A DNA stretch of 14,047 nt from JANRKH01 sp033761815 (GTDB lineage: Bacteria > Pseudomonadota > Alphaproteobacteria > Rickettsiales > Rickettsiaceae): contig JANRMF010000080.1 of NCBI GenBank assembly GCA_033761815.1, forward strand, positions 1 to 14,047, in the 5' to 3' direction. Under the pieces are notes generated by a model. The model saw only the letters and a list, made by a program, of their open reading frames with translations, was not told the DNA's origin and made no database searches. A program made the translations under genes and the position numbers. Numbering within the stretch: position 1 is the first letter of the stretch; every line of letters begins with the position of its first letter. Positions 7,381 through 14,047 of this stretch are shown in pieces.

Positions 7381-8359
7381 CACTAATAATCCTAGCTGCT
7401 TCTATTGCGCCGTATGTGAGAATAGATTTTGTCCCTGCGCGCTTTAGGCACAATAGTGATTCAATTAGGGCATTTTCGTAATCAATCGCCCCAATTTTGC
7501 TTGCTGCTTTTAGCATCGCATATTCGCCGCTAACTTGATATGCAAAAATAGGAACCTGTGAATTAGTTGAAAGTTTGGTTATAACATCAAGATATGGCAT
7601 TCCTGGCTTAACCATTATTATATCCGCCCCTTCTTCTATATCAAGATTTGCCTCAAGCAGAGCCTCGCGCGAGTTTCTTATATCCATTTGGTAAGTTTTT
7701 TTATCTCCGTTTGAGAGGTTGATCTTTGAGCCAACAGCATCTCTGAAGGGACCGTAAAATGAGGAGGAATATTTTGCTGCATAAGAGAGAATGGGTATAT
7801 CTGTGTACGAATTTGCTTCTAAGACCTCTCTGATTTTTCTCACTCTTCCGTCCATCATATCTGATGGCGCTAATATATCCGCTCCAGCCTCTGCTAAAAT
7901 AAGGGATTGCTGCTGTAGTACTTCGATTGTAATATCATTATCTACATAGGAATTTTTCACAATACCGTCATGTCCGTGGGTTGTGTATGGATCCAACGCT
8001 ACATCGCAAATAATTCCCACCTCAAGATTTGCCTCTTTTATGGCTTTTAGAGCTCTACATATTAAATTATTAGGATTAAGCGCCTCTTTTGCATCTTCTG
8101 TTTTTAGCTCATTGGAAACACAAGGAAATAGAGCAAAAGCTTTGATTCCATATTGCGCAGCTAGTTTTATCTCTTTCAGAGCCTCATCGATCGATAGCCT
8201 AAAAACATCTGGCATAGTGTTAATTTCATCTCTTACCTGCACTCCTTCTGTGATAAAAAGCGGCAAAATAAGGTCTGAGGGGGAGATGGAGGTTTCGCGT
8301 ACCAAATCTCTGAGCCATGCATGTTTTCTTGTTCTGCGTAATCTTGTATATGGGTACAT
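7355..8359 (-). CDS. hemB: Delta-aminolevulinic acid dehydratase (porphobilinogen synthase), zinc-independent type
   Basis: This cytoplasmic enzyme condenses two 5-aminolevulinate molecules to porphobilinogen, the second step of tetrapyrrole synthesis from 5-aminolevulinate. It is full length at 334 residues. The Schiff-base lysines are present: K196 in LSYAAKYSSSFYGPF and K251 in MVKPGMPYLD. The metal loop reads DVALDPYTTHGHDG (119-132): aspartate and alanine replace the cysteines of the zinc enzymes (E. coli DVCFCEYTSHGHCG), which is the pattern of the Mg-dependent alphaproteobacterial and Pseudomonas form. The start at 8359 has AGGA six bases upstream and begins with the usual RLRRTR block. 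It runs against the 427-residue gene, sharing 26 bases at the 3' ends, and is divergent from phaZ. No intrinsic terminator is visible at its end, so its transcript may run into antisense of its neighbour. Confidence 0.98.
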   Translation of the reverse strand: MYPYTRLRRTRKHAWLRDLVRETSISPSDLILPLFITEGVQVRDEINTMPDVFRLSIDEALKEIKLAAQYGIKAFALFPCVSNELKTEDAKEALNPNNLICRALKAIKEANLEVGIICDVALDPYTTHGHDGIVKNSYVDNDITIEVLQQQSLILAEAGADILAPSDMMDGRVRKIREVLEANSYTDIPILSYAAKYSSSFYGPFRDAVGSKINLSNGDKKTYQMDIRNSREALLEANLDIEEGADIIMVKPGMPYLDVITKLSTNSQVPIFAYQVSGEYAMLKAASKIGAIDYENALIESLLCLKRAGTKSILTYGAIEAARIISAKADFYHY

Positions 8360-8385
8360 AAATATCCTAAATATAATGTGAATTT

Positions 8386-8402
8386 TTACAACATACTTGT
8401 AA
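8386..8402. promoter_or_regulatory. Inverted repeat in the hemB/phaZ divergent region
   Basis: TTACAA-CATAC-TTGTAA is a perfect 6-bp inverted repeat with a 5-base spacer, 27 bases upstream of the hemB ATG. Its place and symmetry suit a dimeric regulator site. No known box is matched with confidence. Confidence 0.4.
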
Positions 8403-8448
8403 CGACTTGAAATAAATGTGAAAATAAAATTATCATTTTATTATCTCT

Positions 8449-8476
8449 TTGACTGTTTTTAATGTACAATTAAAAT
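8449..8476 (+). promoter_or_regulatory. Likely phaZ promoter
   Basis: TTGACT (8449-8454) is followed after 16 bases by TAAAAT (8471-8476), placing the transcript start near 8483, about 20 bases before the phaZ ATG. No clear Shine-Dalgarno sequence lies between. Confidence 0.5.
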
Positions 8477-8501
8477 TGAGAAACTAAAAAAACAGAACAT
8501 T

Positions 8502-9917
8502 ATGACTAAATTTCACATTAACAGCTTTAATCAGATATATAATATCACTGAGCTTGCAAGAATGCAAAATTATCCTTTCAGGAATATGTTGCAATTTATT
8601 CAAAAAAGGCTTGAGCATGGAAATAATCCTATATTTAATGCTTTTCCAGGTAGTATGTTTAAGGCTTATGTCACTCTGCTAGAGCGCATTACAAGAAAAT
8701 ATAAGAAACCTTGTTTTGGAATAGAGGAGACAATAATCAGCGGGAAGCAATATAAAGTTGAGATAAAGGAAGTGACAAAAATGCCTTTCTGCAATTTGCT
8801 TCATTTTAAAAAAATAGGTTTCCCTTCCCACTTGCCAAAATTACTGATTTTTGCACCTATGGCAGGGCATCATGCGACATTACTCAGAAATACGGTAGAA
8901 GAATTACTACCTTTTTTTGACGTTTACATAACAGATTGGATTGATGCGGCAAAAGTACCCCTTTCTTCCGGGTCATTTAATATGGATGATTATATAGATT
9001 ATTGCATTAAGTTTATCAAGGGTTTTGAGGAAAAAGTCCATGTTCTTGCGGTTTGTCAACCTACTGTACCTGTTCTTGCGGCGATCTCGATTATGTCTGC
9101 TGAGAAAAAGGGGCATCTACCTGCTTCTATGATTCTGATGGGCGGGCCTGTGGATGCTAGTAAAAACCCGACTTTTCCGGATGATTTTGCAACCCAGCAT
9201 AATATAGAATGGTTTGAAAATAGCGTTATTAGCACTGTTCCTTATAACTACCCAGGGGCCGGTAGGAAAGTGTATCCTGGCATCATGCAAATTAGCGGCT
9301 TTATCTCGCTAAATCTGCAAAAGCATATTAATGCCCATCTTGAGCTATTTCACAATATTGTAAATAACAAAGAAGATGCCGTGAGAAAGCATATAAAATT
9401 TTACGATGAATATCTTGCGGTGATGGATCTACCCGCAGAATTTTATCTGCAAACAATCAGCGAGGTATTTCAGAAATTTTCTCTTGCAAAAGGGACTTTA
9501 GTCTCAAGAGGCAGAAAAGTTGATTTAGGGAGTATTACAGAAGTTCCTCTTCTTGGAATTGAGGGAGAAAAGGATGATATAGCGGCAGTAGGCCAAACTC
9601 TCGCAGCTCTTGATTTATGCAAAAATATTCCGCAGAGCAAAAAACATTATTATATGCAAGAAGGTGTGGGTCATTATGGCGTATTCTCAGGAAGTAAGTT
9701 TAGAGAAAAAATAGTACCAGTTATTAGGGATTTTGCTTACAAGTATATAGGCCATAAGCTATACTCAAATAGTGATGATGGCGCTTATAAGAGTGACGCA
9801 AAAAAGGTTCACCTAACAAAAGCAAGGAGCACTGCAAAAAAACCAGTAGATGCAAAGTCTGCAAAAATTACCCCATCAAAAACGAATACGAGTAAAAAGA
9901 AGGCAATAAAAAAGTAA
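8502..9917 (+). CDS. phaZ: Intracellular polyhydroxybutyrate depolymerase with lysine-rich tail
   Basis: This alpha/beta-hydrolase degrades stored polyhydroxybutyrate granules in the cytoplasm; there is no signal peptide. The N-terminal part fits the family (LLERITRKYKKPCFGI, then PFCNLLHFKK near 95-104). The nucleophile is the cysteine of AVCQPTVPVLAA (C185), as in the Ralstonia PhaZa1 type, where cysteine replaces the serine of lipase boxes. The other likely triad members are D358 or D359 in GEKDDIAAVGQT and H391 in EGVGHYGVFSG. The family is usually about 400-420 residues; this one has 471. The extra part is a C-terminal tail (430-471) with 14 lysines and one arginine in 42 residues, mixed with Ala, Ser and Thr, resembling histone H1-like tails. 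It heads a likely three-gene unit: the next gene starts 7 bases after its stop. No PHA synthase is present in the window. The start is accepted by alignment of the N-terminus, since no clear ribosome-binding site is seen. Confidence 0.92.
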   Translation: MTKFHINSFNQIYNITELARMQNYPFRNMLQFIQKRLEHGNNPIFNAFPGSMFKAYVTLLERITRKYKKPCFGIEETIISGKQYKVEIKEVTKMPFCNLLHFKKIGFPSHLPKLLIFAPMAGHHATLLRNTVEELLPFFDVYITDWIDAAKVPLSSGSFNMDDYIDYCIKFIKGFEEKVHVLAVCQPTVPVLAAISIMSAEKKGHLPASMILMGGPVDASKNPTFPDDFATQHNIEWFENSVISTVPYNYPGAGRKVYPGIMQISGFISLNLQKHINAHLELFHNIVNNKEDAVRKHIKFYDEYLAVMDLPAEFYLQTISEVFQKFSLAKGTLVSRGRKVDLGSITEVPLLGIEGEKDDIAAVGQTLAALDLCKNIPQSKKHYYMQEGVGHYGVFSGSKFREKIVPVIRDFAYKYIGHKLYSNSDDGAYKSDAKKVHLTKARSTAKKPVDAKSAKITPSKTNTSKKKAIKK

Positions 9918-9924
9918 AAAATAT

Positions 9925-10368
9925 ATGTCCAGAGAAAAATATACCAATAAGATTGCAAAAGATGGTCCGAGTAACGTAGATCTCCTATTATTCTTGTTAT
10001 ATGGGAATATTGCGCTAAAGCTAGTTAATAAGCCTCATAAAGCTTCCTCTGGGCTTGATGAAATTCTTGGGACAATTCATAGCAATTCTCAAGATCGCTC
10101 GATATTCTACCCAGAACACACTCATGCAGTAGAGGCAATAGATCGTGAAGTTTTAGGCGATGTTAAAGCCAAGATGCAGATGCATGGTGAGGAGGAGTCT
10201 CAGAAGGAGGGGTTAAAAGAGTTTGACAACCTTGAAAATGAATATGTGATTGTAGATGAGGTTAATAATCATATTTATTCCGGGTTTTATAAACACCCAA
10301 TATGTAATGAAAATTCTAGAATTATTAGCGATCAAGAGGTGAGTATATATGATGATTATATTGAGTAG
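9925..10368 (+). CDS. Unrecognised acidic protein (147 aa)
   Basis: I do not recognise this protein. It has a short hydrophobic stretch near residues 19-34 (VDLLLFLLYGNIALKL), too short and too near the start to call a membrane helix with confidence, and an acidic second half (GEEESQKEGLKEFDNLENEYVIVDE and DQEVSIYDDYIE). It starts 7 bases after the phaZ stop in a different frame and has no Shine-Dalgarno sequence, so it is probably translated by coupling to phaZ. That spacing is the main reason to believe it is real and functionally tied to the granule enzyme. A slower-evolving relative elsewhere would confirm it. A spurious frame is possible but 147 open codons in AT-rich DNA favours a gene. 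Confidence 0.7.
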   Translation: MSREKYTNKIAKDGPSNVDLLLFLLYGNIALKLVNKPHKASSGLDEILGTIHSNSQDRSIFYPEHTHAVEAIDREVLGDVKAKMQMHGEEESQKEGLKEFDNLENEYVIVDEVNNHIYSGFYKHPICNENSRIISDQEVSIYDDYIE

Positions 10369-10410
10369 AGGTGAAATTTAAGAAGAAAAAAGCAATGTTT
10401 AAATAAATAA

Positions 10411-10417
10411 AGGAGGT
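10411..10417 (+). promoter_or_regulatory. Full-consensus ribosome-binding site (AGGAGGT)
   Basis: AGGAGGT lies five bases before the ATG at 10423. It fixes the start of the 89-residue gene and is strong evidence that this small gene is translated. Confidence 0.85.
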
Positions 10418-10422
10418 ATTTT

Positions 10423-10692
10423 ATGTGTAATATAGACCATTTTGAAGACTTACAAGAACATGAAACTATATCTAGGGAAAAATCTTGCGATGTTCTTTTG
10501 TATAAGATAGATAAAATTTTTCCGAAAGACCATAGAAAAGTCCTTGGAACTATAATAGTACCGGGTGGAAATGAGAAAAGTCAGGAGTTAATTAACAACA
10601 TTACTATACAAGGATCCGGTTTCATTGAGGTGGTTCATGACTCATATTTTCTGCCAGGGGAGATATCTGGGCTGGATGAAATTAGAGATTGA
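10423..10692 (+). CDS. Unrecognised small protein (89 aa)
   Basis: I do not recognise this protein. It is soluble-looking and mildly acidic, with a polar N-terminus (about 1-22) and a likely alpha/beta core: DVLLYKIDKIF (23-33), KVLGTIIVPGG (39-49), then a helix EKSQELINNI and a strand GSGFIEVVHDSYF. A full AGGAGGT five bases upstream makes translation likely. It follows the 147-residue gene by 54 bases on the same strand and is probably in the phaZ transcript, though its strong ribosome-binding site would let it be made independently and at higher level. No signal peptide or membrane segment is seen. A weak A/T-only hairpin downstream may end the unit. Confidence 0.78.
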   Translation: MCNIDHFEDLQEHETISREKSCDVLLYKIDKIFPKDHRKVLGTIIVPGGNEKSQELINNITIQGSGFIEVVHDSYFLPGEISGLDEIRD

Positions 10693-10705
10693 TTTTTAAT
10701 TGGTG

Positions 10706-10736
10706 GTATTTTTACTAGTCAAGCAAGAAAAAATAC
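10706..10736 (+). terminator. Weak possible terminator after the 89-residue gene
   Basis: GTATTTTT (10706-10713) can pair with AAAAATAC (10729-10736) around a 15-base loop, followed by TTTATAG. The stem is almost all A-U, so strength is doubtful. Confidence 0.25.
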
Positions 10737-10967
10737 TTTATAGTACAAAAATTCATTATTGCAACTATAAAAAGATAAATATTTTTCAATAAATCAAATG
10801 TAGTAAGTTGTTGCGCTATCGATGTATTTATATACCAACTCTACTCAGCCCTTCGTTTTTTGATTTATCAGATATTTCCTTTGCGGTAAAACCATATTAA
10901 TTCCGCCTTGATGAAGCCTAGTTGCGCATAGATAATTAATTTTTAGCCATAAGGCTATAGGAAAATA

Positions 10968-10973
10968 TATAAT
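10968..10973 (+). promoter_or_regulatory. Possible -10 box for the rnj-murA operon
   Basis: TATAAT lies 25 bases before the rnj GTG start. No consensus -35 is present at the usual distance; the hairpin TAGCC-ATAA-GGCTA occupies that place. Confidence 0.35.
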
Positions 10974-10997
10974 AATAATTTTAATTTAGAGGGTGTA

Positions 10998-12668
10998 GTG
11001 ACTTTAAAACAACATAAAGAGGATCTCTTATTTTTGCCACTTGGTGGGTCCAATGAAATAGGAATAAACGTAAATTTATACCATTATCAAGGCAAATGGC
11101 TCATGGTGGATTGTGGTAGCGGCTTTGCTGATGACTACCTACCCGGGGTTGATATGGTTGTTGCTGATATGGATTTTATCATTTCGAGAAAAAAAGATCT
11201 TGTAGGAATAGTTCTTACACACGCTCACGAAGATCACCTTGGGGCAGTGCAATATTTTGCATCAGAGCTTGCAGTTCCAATTTATGCTACAAACTTCACC
11301 GCAACTTTTTTGAAAATAAGATTATCAGAAAATGGCCTTGGGAAAAATATCGACCTCAGAGAAGTTGCGCCTGGATCAAAGTTTGATCTTGCCCCTTTTT
11401 CTATTGAAATGATAGGAATTACCCATTCCGCCCCTGAAATGCAGGGTCTTATGATTCGCACAGGCGGAGGAAATGTGCTTCACACAGGAGACTGGAAGTT
11501 TGATCCAGACCCAGTAGTCGGACCAGTATCTGACGAAGAAATGCTGAAGAAATGCGGTATTGAGGGGGTGGATGCTCTTGTATGTGACTCCACGAACGTT
11601 TTCAATGAAGGCTCTTCTGGCTCAGAAGGGGATCTAAGAAAAAGCTTAGTAGATATCATAGCAGGCTGCAAAAAAATGGTGGTTTGCACTACATTTGCAT
11701 CAAACCTTGCAAGGCTAGATTCTCTTATATATGCAGGTAATGCATGCGGAAGGAAAGTAATCCTTACTGGTAGATCAATGAACAGAATGTATTCCGCTGC
11801 GATTGATAGCGGGTATTTGCAAGATGCGCATATAGTTTTTGACGAAAAGGACGTTGCCCGATTCAAAAGAGAGGAAGTCCTCATTATTGCAACGGGATGT
11901 CAGGGCGAACCTCTTGCAGCTGTCTCCAAAATGGCCAATAAATCCCACCAGAATATTAGACTCGCCCAGGGCGACACTGTTATTTTTTCTTCCAAAATTA
12001 TTCCTGGTAATGAGAAAAAAATCTTCAGATTATTTAACTATTTTGTAAGAAACGGCATTGAAGTTATAACGGAAAGAGATCACTTTGTTCACGTATCAGG
12101 ACATCCCGCTCTTGATGAGCTAAAGAAAATGTACGAACTTGTTAAGCCAAAAGCGGTCATTCCCGTGCACGGAGAAGCGGCCCATATTCACGAACATGCA
12201 AAATTTGCTCGTAAATGCGGCATTAAAAATACTGTTGAAGTTGAAAATGGCTCAGTAGTCCTTATTAGCAAGGCAGAAAGTAAGATTATAGACAAAATCG
12301 AAACAGGATATTTAGCAGTAGATGGCTCTAGCTTACTACCCGCTGAGTCCAAAATCTTTGCAGCAAGAAGAAGGCTCAGGGATGCAGGTCTTGTTATTGC
12401 AAGTTTAGTATTTGACAAAAAGGGCAAGTTAGTGACAAGCCCAATTCTAGATTTTCCTGGGTGCCTTGATAGATCACAAGATTCAGATATTATAGACTAT
12501 ATTTCCAAAGAGATAATCTTGCTTCTATCAAGAGAAATAGAAAATAAAGTCGCAAGAGTTAAGAATGATGAAGTTACTCAGGCTGTGAGGTCACTGATTA
12601 GAAGAATTCTCAAAACAGAAATCGGAAAACAGCCTCAGGTATATATCAACATAGAGCATATTCATTAA
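10998..12668 (+). CDS. rnj: Ribonuclease J (metallo-beta-lactamase/beta-CASP nuclease)
   Basis: This cytoplasmic 5'-3' exonuclease and endonuclease matures and degrades RNA; in alphaproteobacteria it processes rRNA and mRNA. It has 556 residues, the usual family length. The N-terminal block LPLGGSNEIGINVNLY is typical. Metal ligands are visible: H75-A-H77-E-D79-H80 (THAHEDHLGAV), H143 in GITHSAPEMQG and D165 in HTGDWKFD. The beta-CASP region includes CDSTNVF, SGHPALDE (H369) and PVHGE (H391). The C-terminal domain ends with the conserved arginine-rich helix and short strand (SLIRRILKTE, then PQVYINI). The start is GTG at 10998, with GAGGG four bases upstream; no better in-frame start exists. 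murA follows 23 bases later, so the two are probably cotranscribed. Confidence 0.96.
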   Translation: MTLKQHKEDLLFLPLGGSNEIGINVNLYHYQGKWLMVDCGSGFADDYLPGVDMVVADMDFIISRKKDLVGIVLTHAHEDHLGAVQYFASELAVPIYATNFTATFLKIRLSENGLGKNIDLREVAPGSKFDLAPFSIEMIGITHSAPEMQGLMIRTGGGNVLHTGDWKFDPDPVVGPVSDEEMLKKCGIEGVDALVCDSTNVFNEGSSGSEGDLRKSLVDIIAGCKKMVVCTTFASNLARLDSLIYAGNACGRKVILTGRSMNRMYSAAIDSGYLQDAHIVFDEKDVARFKREEVLIIATGCQGEPLAAVSKMANKSHQNIRLAQGDTVIFSSKIIPGNEKKIFRLFNYFVRNGIEVITERDHFVHVSGHPALDELKKMYELVKPKAVIPVHGEAAHIHEHAKFARKCGIKNTVEVENGSVVLISKAESKIIDKIETGYLAVDGSSLLPAESKIFAARRRLRDAGLVIASLVFDKKGKLVTSPILDFPGCLDRSQDSDIIDYISKEIILLLSREIENKVARVKNDEVTQAVRSLIRRILKTEIGKQPQVYINIEHIH

Positions 12669-12691
12669 TAACGTTTGAGAGAAATATCTAA

Positions 12692-13963
12692 ATGGATAGT
12701 ATAATTGTTAGAGGCGGAAGGGCCTTAGATGGGGTGATCAAAATTAGCGGCGCAAAAAACGCCGCTCTCCCAATTATGACAGCATCTCTTCTTACCGAAG
12801 AAACAATCACACTTTCCAATGTTCCCAATTTGGTTGACATCAAAACTATGCAAGATTTGCTTGAAACTTTGGGTGCAAAATGCAACTGGTTAGCTCCTTC
12901 GCAAATGTCCTTAAATTCTGCGCAAATAACAAGCCAGGTAGCTCCATATGATTTAGTCAGAAAAATGCGCGCATCAATATGGGTGCTTGGACCCCTGCTT
13001 GCAAGGTTTGGATATGCGGAAGTTTCTATGCCAGGAGGATGCGCTCTCGGTGCCCGGCTTGTTGACCAGCACATAGCTGTCATGGAGGCACTAGGGGCAA
13101 AAACAAAAACACAAAATGGCTACATTATAGCAAAATCAAATGGCAGACTAATGGGATGTCATTATAATTTTACAAAAATTACCGTTGGCGCAACTATAAA
13201 TGGTATGCTTGCTGCATGTCTTGCGGAAGGCGAGACAATACTCACTAATTGTGCAAGCGAGCCAGAAATTGTCGACTTAGCCAATATGCTAAACAAAATG
13301 GGCGCAAAAATTTCAGGCATAGGCACAAGTAAGCTTGTGATAGAAGGGGTTAAAAAATTGCATTCCTGCTCTCACAAACTAATAAGCGATAGGATTGAGG
13401 CTGGAACATATATGTGCGCAGTAGGAATTACAGGAGGAAAAATCATCCTAGATAACATAGACTATAATCTTGTGGAAAACACGATTTTGCAACTAAAACA
13501 AACCGGAATTGAGTTTCAAGATCTTGGAAATAATAGGATAGAAGTCAAAAGACTAGGCAAAATTACCGCTAGCGACCTGCAAACCAACCCATTCCCTGGA
13601 TTTGCAACCGATCTCCAGGCGCAATATATGTCTCTAATGACATTTGCGGAAGGATCTTCTGTCATATCAGAAAATATTTTCGAAAATAGATACATGCATG
13701 TTTCAGAATTGTGTAGAATGGGCGCTAATATAACAATCAATGGACATACAGCAATTGTTAGAGGTGCAGAAAAGCTTACAGGCGCAGAAGTGATGGCTAG
13801 TGACTTAAGAGCTTCAAGCTGTCTTATTATTGCCGGCCTAAACGCAGAAGGCTCCACCAAAGTCAGAAGAATCTACCATTTAGACAGGGGTTACGAAAAT
13901 CTCGTCCAAAAATTACAAAATTGCGGAGCCGATATTGAGCGAATCCAGGGAGATGGCGTTTAA
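12692..13963 (+). CDS. murA: UDP-N-acetylglucosamine 1-carboxyvinyltransferase
   Basis: MurA transfers enolpyruvate from phosphoenolpyruvate to UDP-GlcNAc, the first committed step of peptidoglycan synthesis in the cytoplasm. It has 423 residues (E. coli 419). SGAKNAALP carries K22 and N23. The catalytic loop reads MPGGCALGARLVDQHI with C117, the residue attacked by fosfomycin; the Cys form is predicted to be sensitive. The catalytic aspartate is D307 in PGFATDLQAQ. The protein ends with the usual YHLDRGYENL and a short tail. ATG 12692 has GAGAGA about 9 bases upstream. It lies 23 bases after rnj on the same strand with no terminator between, so an rnj-murA operon is likely. Its presence implies that the organism makes at least some peptidoglycan precursor. 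Confidence 0.98.
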   Translation: MDSIIVRGGRALDGVIKISGAKNAALPIMTASLLTEETITLSNVPNLVDIKTMQDLLETLGAKCNWLAPSQMSLNSAQITSQVAPYDLVRKMRASIWVLGPLLARFGYAEVSMPGGCALGARLVDQHIAVMEALGAKTKTQNGYIIAKSNGRLMGCHYNFTKITVGATINGMLAACLAEGETILTNCASEPEIVDLANMLNKMGAKISGIGTSKLVIEGVKKLHSCSHKLISDRIEAGTYMCAVGITGGKIILDNIDYNLVENTILQLKQTGIEFQDLGNNRIEVKRLGKITASDLQTNPFPGFATDLQAQYMSLMTFAEGSSVISENIFENRYMHVSELCRMGANITINGHTAIVRGAEKLTGAEVMASDLRASSCLIIAGLNAEGSTKVRRIYHLDRGYENLVQKLQNCGADIERIQGDGV

Positions 13964-14047
13964 TTGTTCTAGCCTTGCAGGACCACCCCCCAAAATTCAA
14001 TCTGATACCAGATCCCAAATTAAATTGAACAAATGCAATTTAAAGGC
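13964..14047. other. 84-base tail after murA
   Basis: No gene start or strong terminator is visible. An inverted repeat TTCAAT...ATTGAA encloses a smaller one (ATCTG-ATAC-CAGAT), and a run of six C precedes them. This could be a partial intergenic repeat or an imperfect terminator cut by the window edge. Confidence 0.4.

Larger units (their letters stand above)
10693..10997. other. 305-base intergenic region before rnj
   Basis: No gene is supported. It holds the weak A-U hairpin above, a less AT-rich block (10810-10927) bounded by two direct copies of GTTGCGC, a small hairpin TAGCC-ATAA-GGCTA (10944-10957), and a perfect TATAAT (10968-10973) that could be the rnj -10 box. A second possible promoter is TTGTTG (10808-10813) with TATACC (10831-10836) after 17 bases. 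Confidence 0.6.

Noticed and set aside
7983..8381. Plus-strand frame of 132 codons inside hemB
   Set aside because: Antisense shadow of a well-conserved gene, with no ribosome-binding site or independent evidence.
9907..9914. A AAA AAG slippery heptamer in correct phase just before the phaZ stop
   Set aside because: A -1 shift would add only about 21 codons and does not enter the frame of the next gene (+1). No downstream stimulator is evident, and such A-runs are common in AT-rich lysine codons.
10840..10996. Open minus-strand frame before rnj
   Set aside because: Its first ATG leaves only about 16 codons before a stop, there is no ribosome-binding site, and the composition does not look coding.
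5840..14015. ATACCA recurring in three intergenic regions (near 5842, 10832, 14006) as one dispersed repeat
   Set aside because: Similarity does not extend beyond six to eight bases by eye, which is expected by chance here.
13997..14047. Possible end of a minus-strand gene at the right edge (16 codons then TGA)
   Set aside because: Too short, no recognisable motif; the region is better explained by inverted repeats.

Overview
The window looks like AT-rich chromosomal DNA of an alphaproteobacterium, most likely an obligate intracellular Rickettsiales-type bacterium. Three things point there. The valyl-tRNA synthetase is the short archaeal-like form known from Rickettsia. Compact housekeeping genes (ubiA, hemB, rnj, murA, an intracellular PHB depolymerase) alternate with long unrecognised genes. 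Intergenic DNA is very A+T rich. The species cannot be named from this sequence alone.

Layout. Bases 1-405 hold the 5' two-fifths or so of ubiA on the minus strand, cut by the window edge. valS (491-3004) runs divergently from it. A 374-base AT-rich gap follows; it holds a strong promoter and a long leader for a 793-residue orphan protein (3379-5760). That gene ends at a bidirectional-looking intrinsic terminator (5776-5806). The next 290 bases contain a short decayed-looking minus-strand frame and lead to a second orphan gene of 427 residues (6097-7380). This gene converges on, and overlaps by 26 bases, hemB (7355-8359, minus). A 142-base divergent region separates hemB from a plus-strand group: PHB depolymerase phaZ (8502-9917) and two small unrecognised genes (9925-10368 and 10423-10692). 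After a 305-base gap, rnj (RNase J) and murA lie 23 bases apart as a likely operon up to 13963. The last 84 bases hold no gene I can support.

How the genes fit together. ubiA (ubiquinone), hemB (tetrapyrrole), valS (translation), rnj (RNA turnover), murA (peptidoglycan) and phaZ (mobilisation of stored polyhydroxybutyrate) are independent core functions. The unexplained content is the four orphan genes. The two long ones share a pattern: no signal peptide that I can see, helical or coiled-coil parts, Ser/Asn/Pro-rich disordered parts and homopolymer tracts. That pattern would suit host-directed or surface-associated proteins of an intracellular bacterium, but this is inference. Two orphan genes (793 and 89 residues) carry the only full AGGAGGT ribosome-binding sites I found. 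I see no tRNA, rRNA, CRISPR array, intact insertion sequence or prophage gene here.
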